DNA of 64,000 nt from Apricaphanius iberus (Eukaryota > Chordata > Actinopteri > Cyprinodontiformes > Aphaniidae), in assembly GCA_028564705.1 (NCBI GenBank), contig JAPXFQ010002472.1:1-64000 (forward strand), given 5' to 3'. The translations under genes were made by a program, and so were the position numbers. Positions 35,216-48,500 of this stretch are shown here, in pieces. How positions within the stretch are numbered: the stretch's first letter is position 1; every line of letters begins with the position of its first letter. The notes beneath the pieces are model-generated. The model did no database searches, had not been told where the DNA came from, and was given only the letters and a program-made list of their open reading frames with translations.

Positions 35216-37499
35216 TTGAAGTTAATACGAAAACTTAGAATTTATGCTGATGAGAAATATTTATAAAAAAGACCAAGTTTGTGTTTTTGATGTGAAAAAT
35301 TGAGGAAATAGTTCAGGGAATTGTAACACCTCTTGATATGTTCTCTAACAATTACACGATATAGGCCTATCACCCTTACCCACTCATAATGAAACAGACC
35401 AGAACATATCATCCAATCAGGTCAGCTCTGTGTTCTTCTATAGTCAGGAAATAATTTTGTAAAAATAGCCCTTTGCCCAAATCTACGATTAGAGCAAATT
35501 GAAGACATTTAAAACCCACCATGAACAGGAGGAGGATGGCAATAGGGTAAAAACAAATTAAAAAATTAAAGGTTTTCAAAGCTCTTAGTTTGATAAATGC
35601 GGCAAAGAGTGTCACCTTGGGGTCAGCAAGTCGTTATAACTGCCATTTACTCTGAAGCGTTTTACACATCGTCTCCACGGATGCCAATAACAGTAGAGGA
35701 CTCTGTAGTTTAGCAGTAATCATAAGAGTTAATTTAGCCAGTAGAAGTCTGTAATTACAGAAATTAATATTATTCAGGTAACCATGTATAGACTTTACTT
35801 TCCATTTACAGGGATTTTTACTTTTTTTATTTTTATAATTGTGCAGCTTTGCCTTCTTTTTTGCTTACCTTCTACCTGATGCCAACATTCATTCACTTTT
35901 CATTCCTGCATCTCTTTCTCCATGTTCCTACTATTATAATATATATTGGCTTCCCAAAAAGCCCACATCATTACCCTATAATTCCAAAACAACTCTTTAT
36001 TCCTTCATCAACGTTCCCTCTCTCCGTCTCATTTTTTCCTGCCCTCCTCCAATTGTGAGCTCACTGGTGGTTGCATTATTGATAGGCGTCTCTATCTGTG
36101 GCATCTGCTCCTTCTCCCACTCCTCCTCTCTGCTCTCTCTCTCTCTCTCTCTCTCGCTCAGCGTGTGCTGCGCTTGATGCAGCTTGGCAGGTACTTAGGC
36201 CGACATCAATCTTTCATTAAAAAATAAATAAATACACTGCACACTCACACACGTAAAATTGTACCTATACACACAACAGCCTTCACCAAAATGTTTGTGC
36301 ATGTGGCGCACAAGAGCAGAGGGTGGGCCATCAGCGGGTGGGCTATAAAAATAACTTCTCGCCTCCTTCTCCCGCCTTCCTTTTCACCTCTTAGTTTCCA
36401 TCCTGATGGCGGGTAGACAAACGCTCAACTGCAGTTAAATCCTAATCAAATGAAAAGGACAAAGCTTTAAACGCCTATGAATTCAAACAGTGGCAAGAAA
36501 AAAAAAAAAAAAAAGAGATCCCACACCGTTCAGTGAAAAAGACTGACCTACATCGCAGCATATTTTTTTTGTTTCTGTTTCTCACTTCACTTCATCTGTT
36601 TAGCATCAGCACCAGTTTCAGCCGTTAGCTCTGCAGACAGATGGCGAGATAAGATAAATAATTTAAAAAAAAGGAGTGGAGAAAAGCGGAGGGAGGATGC
36701 TAGGATGCCGAGTGACCTGACAGAACCGGAACCCCAAAATTATGGTTATCTGAAGGGTCCCAACAGTTTAGCAAACTGAGCCGACACCTCTTTAAGTGAA
36801 ACACCGCAGCTGTCGCCTTCTTTGTGTATGTGAGATAGATTAATTTGATAAAGAACCAAATGATCCGGCAAGAAACGGCAGCAGTGAGTCTGGGCCTGAT
36901 AACGAAATCAAAGGGTCATCCTTTTCTACGACACTCTGCTTCCGACTTGTCAAGTCCAAGAGCTTCCTGAAGCTTAAATAGGTGGCAACACAATTAGCAT
37001 TTCCCCTTGAACACAAGGAGGGAGGCTGCTCAGCAAATCCATATGTTTAGAAATGTCAGAGTATATTGATTTGGCTTCTATTTTCAAAAACTGTTTTGAA
37101 AACTTCTTCCTTCTTCCCTGTTATAAAATGTACTGTATATGTAGCAGCTGCAGTCATTGCCTTTGGCTCATTTGAAGCCAGCTTGAAATGTCAGGAACAA
37201 TTTTTTTTGTAGAACGCAGCTATATAAAAAAAGTTAAATATTGGAAGTTGTAGAAAGATATTTTTGCATAAAAATCGAAAATGGGCGATGATAAATAAAA
37301 GGCTAGCTGTAGCAGCAGCACCTCAGACTGGGTTTAGCTGGTGTGTAACGCGGCATTGTGGGGGTGGTCAACGATACTGCTTGCGCTGTTATAATCGAAT
37401 CGTGGGGCTGCTGCGTTTCATAATAAGGCGACCAGATAAACAGCTTCATCCCGTGGCTCGGTTCAGGCGGTAAAGTGTGCTCTTATTTACAATCTGCGA
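35216..37499. other. Intron 1 stretch with pyrimidine-rich part
   Basis: 35840-36170 is strongly C/T-rich on the plus strand and contains a CT microsatellite at about 36131-36154. No gene was recognised in the rest. Confidence 0.4.
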
Positions 37500-37840
37500 T
37501 GCTTGTTATCACTTCCCAAATGGAGAAAAAAGTTTCTTCAGACTGGAAGAAGGGGTCTTTCTATTATTATGGCCCTCACATCTGGAACAGGCTGCCAGAG
37601 GACCTCAGGGCCACAGAGAATGTTCATGTTTTTAAGAGCATGCTCAAGACTCCCATTTTTAGTCCGGCTTTTAACAGATTATTAGTTATTATAGTCTGTT
37701 TTATTGCTCTCCATGTTATATTTCATAAATGTTATCGCAGTTTTACTATTTAATCTTATCATATTTATCCCCTGTTTATTTTTATATTTTAAACTGTTAT
37801 TTTAATCTTCCCTCCACTGTTTCCCATCTGCCTCGGGAGC
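37500..37840 (+). mobile_element. LINE C-terminal fragment with tail
   Basis: The frame reads WKKGSFYYYGPHIWNRLPED, LRATENVHVFKSMLKTPIF, a pattern (P-H-I-W-N-x-L-P-E...F-K-x-x-L-K-T) found at the C-terminus of L2/CR1-group polyproteins. An AT-rich tail follows. Confidence 0.55.
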
Positions 37841-39991
37841 GGTCATCTGCTGTGGCTGCCTTGGTGCTCTTTACAGGAAGTTAGCATGTTTTACCATTGC
37901 TTATTTAAAGGCATATATCTTGTAAAAGTAAATTAACTCTTAGCATAATGTGGTTTAAATTATTGATTTTGCCATCTCACTGGCTGTGCTTAGTGGCCTC
38001 TGTCTCCAAATTGTGAGTAAGCGATGTCCTTGGTTGGCTTAAAGTTGTTCACACTTTTTCCTAAAAATCACAAAACTGCGTAGGAAGTGACTTACACAAT
38101 TGTCAGACGCTGTTTTCTGCATAAGCGAGCTATATAAATGAAATCCCTGCTGTGTTTGCATCTAAATGTGACTCAAACTGGCTAAATACAAATGCATGCC
38201 ACTTTTTAAAGATTCTGATGGAAAGAAGGAATTTTACCTATGTGAATACAGTATTTCTGTTGTTTCCAAGATTGGAGATGAGCCAATCTGGAGCTGCTCA
38301 AAGTTTGATTCCAGTTTACATTAGGACATGTGCACTTATGCTGAACAGCAACTGCAACTCCAAATAAAGTCTTATGTCTGTGTAGTCTAGTGTAACAAAA
38401 ACCAGGCATCAAAGTAACGAACACCAGGGACAGTTGGTGGAGATGAGGTATTGACCTAAAGCCCTGTCTATTAATGACTGCATCACAGTTAAATAAACAT
38501 AATAATCAAAAAATGTATTTCAAAAAAATTTAATTTTGTGTTCACATCTATTTAAGCTCTCATGTAGCATTTTTTTATTTTGTTGTGCTGAAATGCGACA
38601 GAGATTTTATTGAAGTGAGAAAAGTGATACGGGTATAGATATGGGTTCGATGAATGGATCCTTGTCAGACAATTATGGATGGAGAGCAATGGGGGGAAAA
38701 ACGTTAAGGAAGGTTTAAATCAAAGATGTGACTTGGTGATAGACAAAAGAGAGATGAGAGAGAGAGTGGAGATGTTTGAAGACAGGCACATGCAGAATGC
38801 AGGTGGTTGTAGACTCATTCAGGACTGCAATGAAGGCAATGAAAATGTAGGGCTAAATTATGACCTTGTTCCCTTGAGCCAACAGCCCAGAGAGGGATTT
38901 TAATGCACTTATCTAACATCAATTTCATGTTTAAGACCTCATAATTAAGGGATAGCGTGAGGGTAGGGTAGAGATGGGGGGTCAAAAAGACGCAGACAAG
39001 AAACAACTTCATATCATTTCCTGCCTTTACCCTTCGACAGACCATCACGACTCTAGCAGTCCTGCTCTTCATCAATTAGATTGTTCTATTTCTAGATAAA
39101 GGCAGACTGTGCTCACGACTAAGAGATCATTGTTATTTCCTTTCCACCTTCTGTCTTTTCTCCAGTCTGTACTATCCCTCATGTCATTACTTTTAAGTTT
39201 TTTTCCACCACTCCCTGGTCCAGTTTCTCAGAGTTCCCTTTTCACTTCTTGGAATTCATTTCTTCTCACTTGCTGCATTACTCTCATTATATGCCATTCT
39301 CTCCATCGCTCTACAGTTTCCTTTCCCCAATTGTACATTTTTTTTTAGTGCTTACCTGTGTGATCATATTATTTGTTCTCCCATTTCTCCTGCAACCAGA
39401 CCCTATTCAGACTACAGCCACAAATGACAATGTTTCTGGTCTTACTACTTACTTAAAAAAGTCAAAGAACAAGCACAAAACAATGTCTGCAGAACACCTA
39501 TCATCCATTGATTTGCCATGACATTGGTACATTAAAAATATGGGTTTCCCCAAGACGTGAAGTCTCAGAAAGCACGCCCCATAGACCTTAAAGTGATTAG
39601 GCTTTACCACAACCCATTGACAAGAATAAGACTTCGTCATCATAAAATCTGAACAAAAACAAGTGGATGGAAATTGCAGATCAACAATTTACAATTATTT
39701 GTGTGGGCAGATGTTGTACTCTTCCCATACGATGTTAGATCTCCAATGTCTTAAAGAAGATTTTAATTAATCAACAGCATCTCAACCAGAGAAATCGCTT
39801 TTGTTATACCAAATATATTTAGAAATGCAGTCGATATCAAAGGCCAATTAATTTGTGGTTAGCAGCTAAACCTTAAAGAACTCTTTCACATTTTGAGGCT
39901 TTTAAAATCCTAGCATTGTCATTTTGTGACCAAGTAGATTAACTTCTCTTTGGACAAGTTTTGGTGTTGACATACAGCTAACTGAGCCCTC
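37841..39991. other. Intron 1 stretch, nothing recognised
   Basis: Includes a pyrimidine-rich stretch at 39120-39410. No gene or mobile element ends were recognised. Confidence 0.35.
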
Positions 39992-40757
39992 CATTACACC
40001 GGACGCATAAGCAGCACGTAATAAAATAGACGCATTTTACTCGCGAGGGCAGCTGTGCATCCCTTTCCACCACCAGCATTAGACAGAAGCGAAAGCGTTG
40101 CTCCCAGCTAGTCCGGGGAGGTTACGGAATCACAAGAGAATTGCAATTGCATAACTTAAAGGGTAGCATAAACTCACCATCCACTCCCAGAAGTGCAGAT
40201 AATTCTGTCCAAGCCTTCCCTTTTTAATGTTGTCCTTATAAAAATTATCACTAGTACCATATAAACTCTGTTATTCTTCAATTCAAGGATCAACTACAAC
40301 TCATCCGTGATAAAAACCAACAAATAAGACCCACAGACCGACTGACTTCTACCTTGGTGATGCAGTTAGTGATGTTTTGTTGTTGTTGTTTTTTTGTTTT
40401 GTTTTGTTTTTTTTTGGGGGGGGGGGGGGGTCACAGTCAAGAAATCTGTCTTAAATCTGCTTATTTATATTTCCTTTATTTCTAAACTGCAGGTATTTTA
40501 CTTCTCACGGACATCTGATTTCCTGTGTAGTCCGAAGTAAACTGCTGAGTTTTACGTGTTTTAGAAGTGCAGCGCCTAAAAAAATAGAACTGCTGCATAA
40601 ATTTAGTAGGGGGGCCGCGGCACAACACTTCTGAGATGCGTCAGATCCGCGCTGCTTCAAGCGCGCTTAGAAACAGTCCCATAGACTTTAATAGGGGTTG
40701 TCAACCGCGTGTTACGCTTCAGTGACATTGCGCGCCGCTTGCGCGTCGGGTGAAATG
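39992..40757. mobile_element. Non-autonomous DNA element with CpG-rich inverted ends
   Basis: The left end cattacaccggacgcataag (39992 on) pairs with the reverse complement of the right end, catttcacccgacgcgcaag (to 40757). The inverted repeats are about 27 bp with a handful of mismatches. The interior is non-coding and holds a T run joined to a 15-base G run (40416-40430). No target duplication was found, so the superfamily is open. Confidence 0.6.
40416..40430 (+). repeat. Poly-G run (G15) after a T-rich tract
   Basis: Fifteen consecutive G follow several T runs. It is capable of G-quadruplex formation and is likely unstable and hard to sequence. Confidence 0.9.
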
Positions 40758-42956
40758 AAAATATCCCAAGTTCACATGAAATCATCTGTAATCTTGGAAG
40801 AGTTGAAAGGAAAAATCTGGTCATAAGATTAAAACTGAGCTTTGTGGATGCTAAGTGTGACACACATACCAACCGCTCTCCTAACAAAAAAAACTAGGGC
40901 AAATTGAAAGCACAGTCAGAAATTTTCTGGAAAATCATGCAGTGTCCCTGCGTCTGTGATTGATGTCTAATCTCCTCATCTTTTTTCCAACCATGTGTCT
41001 GACTAAAAACACCATCAACACACATAAAAATTTCTGTCCCTTGTATTGTTGAATCAATATCTTTCTCTGACCTGCTTGACATGATTCTGCTGCGGCAACA
41101 ACTTGAACAGTCTATCTTAAAATGTGACAGGAGTTACAATAAGATTCTGTAATATTGAGCTAAAGCCATGTAAAATGTTTTAATTTCAACACTATAAAAC
41201 CAACACTATACTAACTGCTTGTCTTACCATTATATGACTAATATGAGTGGTTAGGATTCTGGTAATTATGTCTACCAAAGTTTTGTATGGTTATTGTTTT
41301 ATTTTTTTACATTTTACTTTCCCAGCAGTATACTCGTTTCAATGAGATGCCAGAAAGTACTGGGATGATGGGAGTTTTCTCCAAGTGTATGAAGCTTAGC
41401 GTCTTACTCCACCTCCGCTCTTGTGTACAGTGCAGTGCTAGATTGCTTGTGAAAGAGACAGAGACAAGTTTTGAAAACTAAATAAATCAAGGTAACACTT
41501 TTTTTAATACAACTGACCCGTATGGCAGAGGCTTCTTTTTATTTCTGAAAAGCAGCTGACTACACGCCCTCCCATTGCCCATAGCCAGAATATTTACCAG
41601 CTAATAACAGCTCGCTATACTCCCAGTGTTGCTGTAAAAGAAGCACATTTTATAAATGACCTAATGTTTTAGCTGACAATAACTTTTAGTGTACTTGTGT
41701 GAGTCGCCATGGCTGAATTTAAATCTTTAATGTCCAGTGTATTGTTAGGTGAAAGAAACCAGAAAACCCTTTTCAGAAGATCGTGGAATAATTTACCCTT
41801 GGGAGTTTCACCCAACGATTTCCGCCAGCAGTCATCAGATAGGGGCAGGTGTACTAGTAAATGACAGGGCACTACACATAGGTTTAAACTGTTTCTTTTT
41901 TAATAAGAGTCCACAAAATATTTAAGTTATTTAAATATTGATAATGTTTCCACCTGGAGGGGGGGGGCTTCACTTCAATTTTTCCCAGTTTAAATACAGC
42001 GCTAGATGGTCCCTAACCCTATGTTTTGACTTGCTATGCCTGCTAAATCAATAATTTTACTCTTCTGTAAAATATGTTCGTGTTTGGCATGAAATACAAT
42101 CCAAGGTTTTAGGCACAGCAGCCAGTCATTGGACACTTGAAATGAAACAATCGGAAACACTGCTGAATATTTGACATACAAGGTTGGGGCAAATTGAAAC
42201 AGAAAGACCCATAACCTTGAGAAGCCGTTGGACATAAAGCTCTGACATTGAGAGATCTCTGTATATTACTTTTTACCCAGAGAGCTATACGACAATGCAG
42301 AGGTAGATGCTTGTTAGCCATCAATTGATAGCCACCAAAGTTATCAGAGAATAAAAACTATGATAAACTCCATTGCCTTTATGACTTGGGCTGTCAACAG
42401 TATGGGTGTAAAGTGACATCTTAATGCGTGCTGTATATGTCACAGACACTATCAAAGCACACTCTGTCATAATAATAAATTGATGCATTTCTACTCCCGT
42501 CTCTGTGTTTTTGTGTCAGAACCGTTCATAACATCCGCCTTAGCTTTCCCTAAAAGTGGGTCAAAAACTCACTTAGGTTTGCAAAGTATGTCAAGTAAGA
42601 GGATATTCTCTGTGTTTCCTCACTAACAGAATGTAAAATAAGATGGAAAATGTTTGTCAGTGTATCTGATAAATAAACTAGACAAAACCAATAAGTAAAA
42701 CGGACCATTATAGATAGAAAATCTGACCAATTGTTAGATTTTGTTTAGTAAATTATTGCATTTCAGTTTTCTGTTAACATTTTTGATCATTTTAAATTCC
42801 ACTTAAAGTGTTTAAAATGATCATTTTCATGTTGAAAGGGATACTTTTAATGGCTTCAAGGAGTTAGGAGGATCTTCTAAGGTTTTCTGTGAAAGCGTCC
42901 ACCTCCTTATTAGTTTAGTCAAGGATAGTCAATAAATGGGTTAACCTCTTTTGCAA
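40758..42956. other. Intron 1 stretch, nothing recognised
   Basis: AT-rich sequence without a supported gene or element. Confidence 0.4.
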
Positions 42957-43170
42957 GGAAATTCAAATCAAACTTTATTTATAAAGCGCTTTTCAAACAA
43001 AGTTACTCAAAGTGCTTAACAGATTTAAAATAACCCCTTCTTCAAAAATAAAATCATCAACTTAAATACACCCCCCTCCCAACCCAACCCATCAGCCACA
43101 CACACACACAAACACACTTAAAAGCTACCAAAAGCGGGCTGAGTGCAGATGAGCCAGGAAATGCCATCAT
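42957..43170 (-). mobile_element. LINE/SINE 3' end, minus orientation
   Basis: The run aaattcaaatcaaactttat, ttataaagcgcttttcaaac and actcaaagtgcttaacagat is the reverse of a common fish retroelement terminus. It includes a CA-rich part near 43096-43118. There is no coding part. Confidence 0.5.
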
Positions 43171-45616
43171 GGGAGCCATCTGCCTCATATTATGTATGAG
43201 TGTGTCCCAATCCCACATTTTATCTCACGTCATTTCATATTTTCTTCTCATTGGATAGTCTAATCAGCTGTCCCATTGAGACAACTGCAAAAGCCTTACA
43301 TTTGTTTTTCTTAACATTGTCTGCTTACAAGCAAAATCCTGTCTATCTGCCTTATAAGTGGTCCTCGCTAGAACTTCAAACTTTTCTCCCCTTTTACCTA
43401 GATCGGATAAATCAGCATCTGATTAAAGGAAAATCTTTTCGTACAAAGTTTAACAAAACTCTCATTAGGCCTAGATTGTATTTGAGATTGACTTGCTGAA
43501 CTATTTCGGATTAACTTGTTGAATACACAAAGGCGTCTTTATCCGATGGAGTAGGATGTCTGTTTGTCCTTCTGTTCGTTGCTAGCTCAGTTTATTAATA
43601 TCTGTAATTGTTAGAATTGTGTTGAATATTACTAGATTTAAACACTGATCGAATGGTTAGCTTGTGATGATTTTCTCAAAGACTTTGGATGACAAGTTCT
43701 TATCTCTGACAGAAAATATAAAAAAGAACTCAGAAAAAAACAAACTTCTAGTACTTACAGTGATATTTTTTGAGGAAAAAAAATCAATAGGGATAATTCT
43801 GGGGTTCTAAAAAAAAGAAAAAAAAAAGAGGGGGGGGTACTCGTTACAGGGGTTAAAATCTTTCCAAACGAACGTCACATTTATTTATTTTCTATTTCAA
43901 CTCACTGGCATTCTTTTTTTCAAAAAAAAAAATCGTAGCATCCCAAAAATGAGTTCCAGTGAAGTTGTTTGGTTTTACTTGTCAATCTAAAGACTTTTAA
44001 GTGGTTCAGTTTTAACAAAATTAACCTATCACTTCTTATTCAATCTATAGGCAAAAAATAGAAAACCTATCCTTATCATAAACATTTGCTTTAGGCTTCA
44101 TTAAACACAGTCAATCCAGTCATCAATAACTCTCTTAATTAGTGAGACGGATGAGTCTCTTTCACAATACATATTTTTTTATTATTGCATGACAGACAGA
44201 TGCTAAGATGACCATACACTTGTAAATGAACCTTCATTATAGTCAGATGACAAATTATGATGATTCACAAAGGTGAGCGGTAGGAAAAGCAATATTTGCC
44301 AAGCCTTAGCAGCCAGTTCAGCACACTCATGTGAGAGGGAGGCCCAAAAGTTTGTATACCTCATATTGTATACCTTGTATACCTTTTGGAATCTGGCTTT
44401 CAGTGTTGTATCACAGCATCATTCCGAACCCCTTCTCCTGGCTAAACAAACATCACATTTTGTGTTGAGCCAAACTCAATAGAACTGTTGTCATACTTTC
44501 TAATATAGGCAAGTTTGGCTTTTGCATTACTTCATGCAGTAAATGGTTTTGATTTTTTGTCTACTGTGCAAATCAGCTCAACCCCAGAAGATGCACTCTC
44601 AGGGAGTCCTCAAGTCACTCTTGCTTCTTTTCCAATGGGGTTGCTTTAGACTCGAACGGGTCGATTAGTACGGCCTAGAACGGGTAGGTTGTGTTTCCAT
44701 TAGCATCTCAGAAGAAGGGCAGTGGTTGAGGATATGGGCAGGCTTAGCTTGACAAAAGCTCCAGCAAAAAGCAGTCAAAAAGTAATCATGTCATCATAGA
44801 TACACTCAAAAGTTAAAACATTGACACAGGTAATTGAAACATGCCAGAACGGTTCTGAAGCTACCCATTCCAGAGCGTACTGGCCCTGGTGAAACAGGGG
44901 CATCTGTGTGTTTCACGGACCCCGGTATATGGATTGCAGACCCCCACTGGTTCAGGAACCTCAGTTTGAGGACCACTATCTTTATGTATTCATCAAAGTC
45001 TGAAAGGTTTATGCCTGTAGAACAACCTTTTTTTATTTTTATGTTTGTTTCACCAAAGGTGAATTTTTTTCTTCAGTGATAAATCCATCACATCTTCCTG
45101 GTTCCCAATGCTATTGTTTCCTCTAGTTGATGTCCTTGGCAAAAAACATATAGGTCACTGTGAAATATAGGTTGGTGGCCCAAATTTGGCCAGAGATTTC
45201 TAAATCTATACATGAAAATCTGAGTGTAGCTCATCTCATGACACCCAGTGTCCGCGTTTAGAACAGCGGGAAGGCCAACTAAGCCTCAGTCAGACTTGGA
45301 GAAATTACTTTTACAATTGGCAATTATACAATTAATTTTTACAATTGACATTAAATTTGAGCCACTGACACACTACTGTATCCACAACACTCATTTACCT
45401 TCGTCTGGTGCATTTCATGTGGTTTTGCTTCTTTTTTTTTTCCAAAGACATAAGCTCGGATTTATAGTGTCTTATCTTTGCTGTCCTAGATCATTGCACC
45501 ACTCACAGTTTACTGAAAAAATAACTGAATGATCAATTATTTCCGGGATCTGATGTTTGCTTGATGGTAATTTAATGTTTAGTCTGAGGTATAAGCTCAC
45601 ATGATGTGTCAAATGT
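43171..45616. other. Intron 1 stretch, no gene
   Basis: The 99-codon frame at 43200-43499 has no identifiable domain. Homopolymer-rich DNA occurs around 43780-43940. 44650-44690 (ctcgaacgggtcgattag) is repeat-like. Confidence 0.35.
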
Positions 45617-45620
45617 TTAA

Positions 45621-46590
45621 AGGAGAAGTGGCACGTTCTTCCCAGGCATACAGAGCAATTCTGTGGTACAGTACAATTACCCTATATTACCCTATATCAA
45701 TATGTAAGTCCCATAAATGATATATACTACCTATTTGAAATATAGCACTCATAACATGTCCTCACTGAATGCGTTGAAATTAGCCGCATGTCCCTTTAAG
45801 ACCCTCTGACGTTCCCCCTTCCACACGCTGTCTTCAACGTCATCACAACGTTCTCGGAGCGGCAGCTCCAACGAGCCCAGCATGCAGAGCCCGGCTGCAG
45901 GTGGGCTCTAGTCTCCGAGCTGATCGCTGACCTGTTTACTCCTCCATAGAGGCTGTCCGGGTGAGGAAGCTGCTCGTGGCTTACTTTTTGGCAGAGAGAG
46001 CGGTGCTTTTTGCGGCCACAACGGCTCTTTTAAGAGCCACCAACAAATCTCTTAAGAGCTTTCCTGTCTAAAGTGTTTAACCTCTTTATAATTTTTTTTT
46101 TCATGTGTCAGTGTAGAAGACAGTTGGTGTCATGTATCTCAGGGTGATTAGTCAAAGTGTTTATCAGTGTTTCCTCCATGTGCTGATGCCGTGACTTTTT
46201 GTCAGTCACAGCTACGGTACTGTAAGCATCTTCAGTGTGCCAGGCTTTTTTTTTTCCCCAAGAAGGAATTACGCGATTGGGAAAAATAACTAGGTATATA
46301 TTGATTTCCACAGGTGATAGCTGATTGCTGTTGACAATGTTCTGTTTTTGTGCTCGGGGAGCCGGGGAGGGAGGGCTTTGGAAAGACAGGGGTGGTAATA
46401 AAAATTTAGGGGCATAGCTGGGAGGACTCAGGCATTCAGACCTCAACATGGCGGCGGTGAGAGTTTTAAAAGATTACTGAAACATACATAAAGTAATCTA
46501 AGAAACACTTTAGGCATGTTTTTAAGGAGGGAATGACATAAGAAGGTGATGAAAAGCTTTACAAAGTGGATTTTACATGCCACCCCTCCT
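45621..46590 (+). mobile_element. piggyBac-like non-autonomous element (970 bp)
   Basis: TTAA flanks both ends (45617-45620 and 46591-46594). The ends are AGGAGAAGTGGCACGT and, reverse-complemented, AGGAGGGGTGGCATGT, a 16-bp inverted repeat with three mismatches. TTAA duplication is the hallmark of piggyBac-type transposition. No transposase is present. The interior carries the histone-type 3' stem-loop at 46023-46038. Confidence 0.75.
46023..46038 (+). ncRNA. Histone-mRNA-type 3' stem-loop within a transposon
   Basis: GGCTCT-TTTA-AGAGCC is a 6-bp stem with a 4-nt loop, followed by ACC. This matches the processing stem-loop of replication-dependent histone mRNAs (normally bound by SLBP). About 15 nt further on, aagagctttc resembles the histone downstream element bound by U7 snRNA. 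No histone coding sequence was found upstream in any frame, so this is an orphan 3'-end signal, whether captured or fortuitous. Confidence 0.6.
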
Positions 46591-46760
46591 TTAAATATGC
46601 AAAAATACTCATTTCACTACACAGTTAAAACAGGTATGCAAATGTGAATACACAAACAACTAGAAATAGCAGCAGAGATAACAGGATGTGAAAGCAGAGA
46701 AAACTGTCATTCACTGTTTTGGTGCACAAGCTGTTATCTAAGTGGATAGAGTGTTTATAC

Positions 46761-48210
46761 CATATACTGTATAAATGACAAACCCTTGTTAACGTCACCC
46801 ATAGGTTTCTGAACAGCAAAAATTAAGCCAACTGGGCGGTTCCCACCACCGCCATCTTGTCCGCGTCACTCGCCCTGTCACTCTCAAAAATGGGCAAAGA
46901 GGTGAAGCTGAGAGTGGCGCTGGGGGCGGAGGGCTGACGCTCCGAGCCGACATAGCTCCAAGCTAGTCAGAAGCTAGTCGGGAGCTAAATGAAGCTAACG
47001 TAGGCTTCAGCCAGTTTCAGCCAGAAGACCGCGGTTAAGAGAGAATATACCCCGTTTTTCAACAACGATCACTTTAGACCCAGAAACACCTCAAGTAGAA
47101 AAAACATATCTATATAATAAAACCCAAATGGGTCGGGTCAATACGGACTAATATGGTGTTATTTCTATTACCGTCGGTGGAGGGTGAGGACATAGACGGG
47201 CTCATCTTAACAACACATCCAGCAAAAAGCAGTCACAAAGTCATCATGAAAACTCAGATCCTCTCAAAAAATAAAAGTATTTTAACTCACCTCACATCTC
47301 AAACATCCATTAGTCCATGCCTCCAGCTGTGTGCCTCACACCTGTATTGATCTAACCAGTGATTATTCAGTTTGTCTAGAGTCCGACTCTGTAGATTTCC
47401 AGCCTGATCTAGCCATCTCCCGCTCTTGATGCCACGGCTTCTCTGTCCTGCCGACTTTGCTGCTCTGCTGCTACCCGACCGGTTGCCTGCTCCAACTCGT
47501 GTGTAGAAAGAGATAAAAGCTCCGACCAAAACAGAATTCCTCTCGGCCACCTGACAGAACCCCCCCCACAGCTGGTGAAGCTTCAGCTGTTATGAAGCCT
47601 CCCCCCAATCAGAAACTTCTTGGATGGTCTGTTACAGTAATCAATACCACAGCAAGCCGTCTTTGTCCAATAATTGCAGATTACTTCCAAAACCGAATAA
47701 AAACTGCAGAGGCAACTGATAGTGGAGTTCAGAAACACCAAATGACTGAAGTCTTTATGTTAGTCCCAGGCTTTGAAGAGCTTCCCGGCAAGCAGAGGGA
47801 GACAGCAGACTACGGAGCAAGCTATTAGCTACAGTTAGCCACCATTAGCCACCAGCGTTAGCCTACACGAACCTGTCAATCAAAAGGACACGCCCCTAAG
47901 TATTCATAATTTCAAGATTAAATTACAAATAAACGGAGAACTAAAAAAAAAATGTACCCCCCTCAGAGTTGTCATGATTGTAAACCTGAACTATCTAACC
48001 TAAAATGGTTTTTTGATCCAGGCTGTAAACATGTTTATTTTTGCTGTATAGTTGGCCTTTTTAACATGGGAGTCAATGGGAAGTTGCTCCATTTTGGAGG
48101 CAGCCCCCAGCGGATGAGGGCTGAACTGCAATTTTTGCCACTTCCGGGTTGGCTTTACATTTTGCAAGCGGAGTTTGCTCCTTGGTTTATATCTAGGTTT
48201 ACAGTCTAGA
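46761..48210. mobile_element. Large non-autonomous DNA element
   Basis: The left end catatactgtataaatgaca and the right end (reverse complement ctctagactgtaaacctaga) are related short inverted ends. The interior has phrases typical of this fish repeat: cgtcacccataggtttctga, accgccatcttgtccgcgtc, gtcaatcaaaaggacacgcc, catgggagtcaatgggaag and cacttccgggttggctt. Short open frames inside (e.g. 47299-47550 minus) are not considered genes. The exact ends and target duplication are uncertain. Confidence 0.6.
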
Positions 48211-48368
48211 GCTGTTTCTTTAAAAAAAAGTGACGGAAAACTCTAAAAGCCATCTGCCATTTTGACAGATTGCATTCACACCCCTGACCATTTGGCTTAG
48301 ACGTAGAGACACTTTAAAGTTTGCACACATAGTTCAGGTAAAATCTTTTTTTTTAAAGTATTCTGTGA

Positions 48369-48500
48369 GCATCAGTGTTGGGAGTAATGGCGTTCAAGTA
48401 TAACAGCGTAAATTTTTAGGTAACGGAGTAATTACTCTTCCTGTTGTTGCAATGCCGTTACCATTACTGCATGGCACGTTACAACAGTATGGCTGAATGA
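48369..48500 (+). repeat. Left end of a hAT-type repeat
   Basis: The run cagtgttgggagtaatggcg, taacggagtaattactc and gccgttaccattactgc resembles the CAGTGTTGGG...GTAACG end of abundant fish hAT elements. The right end was not found. Confidence 0.4.
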
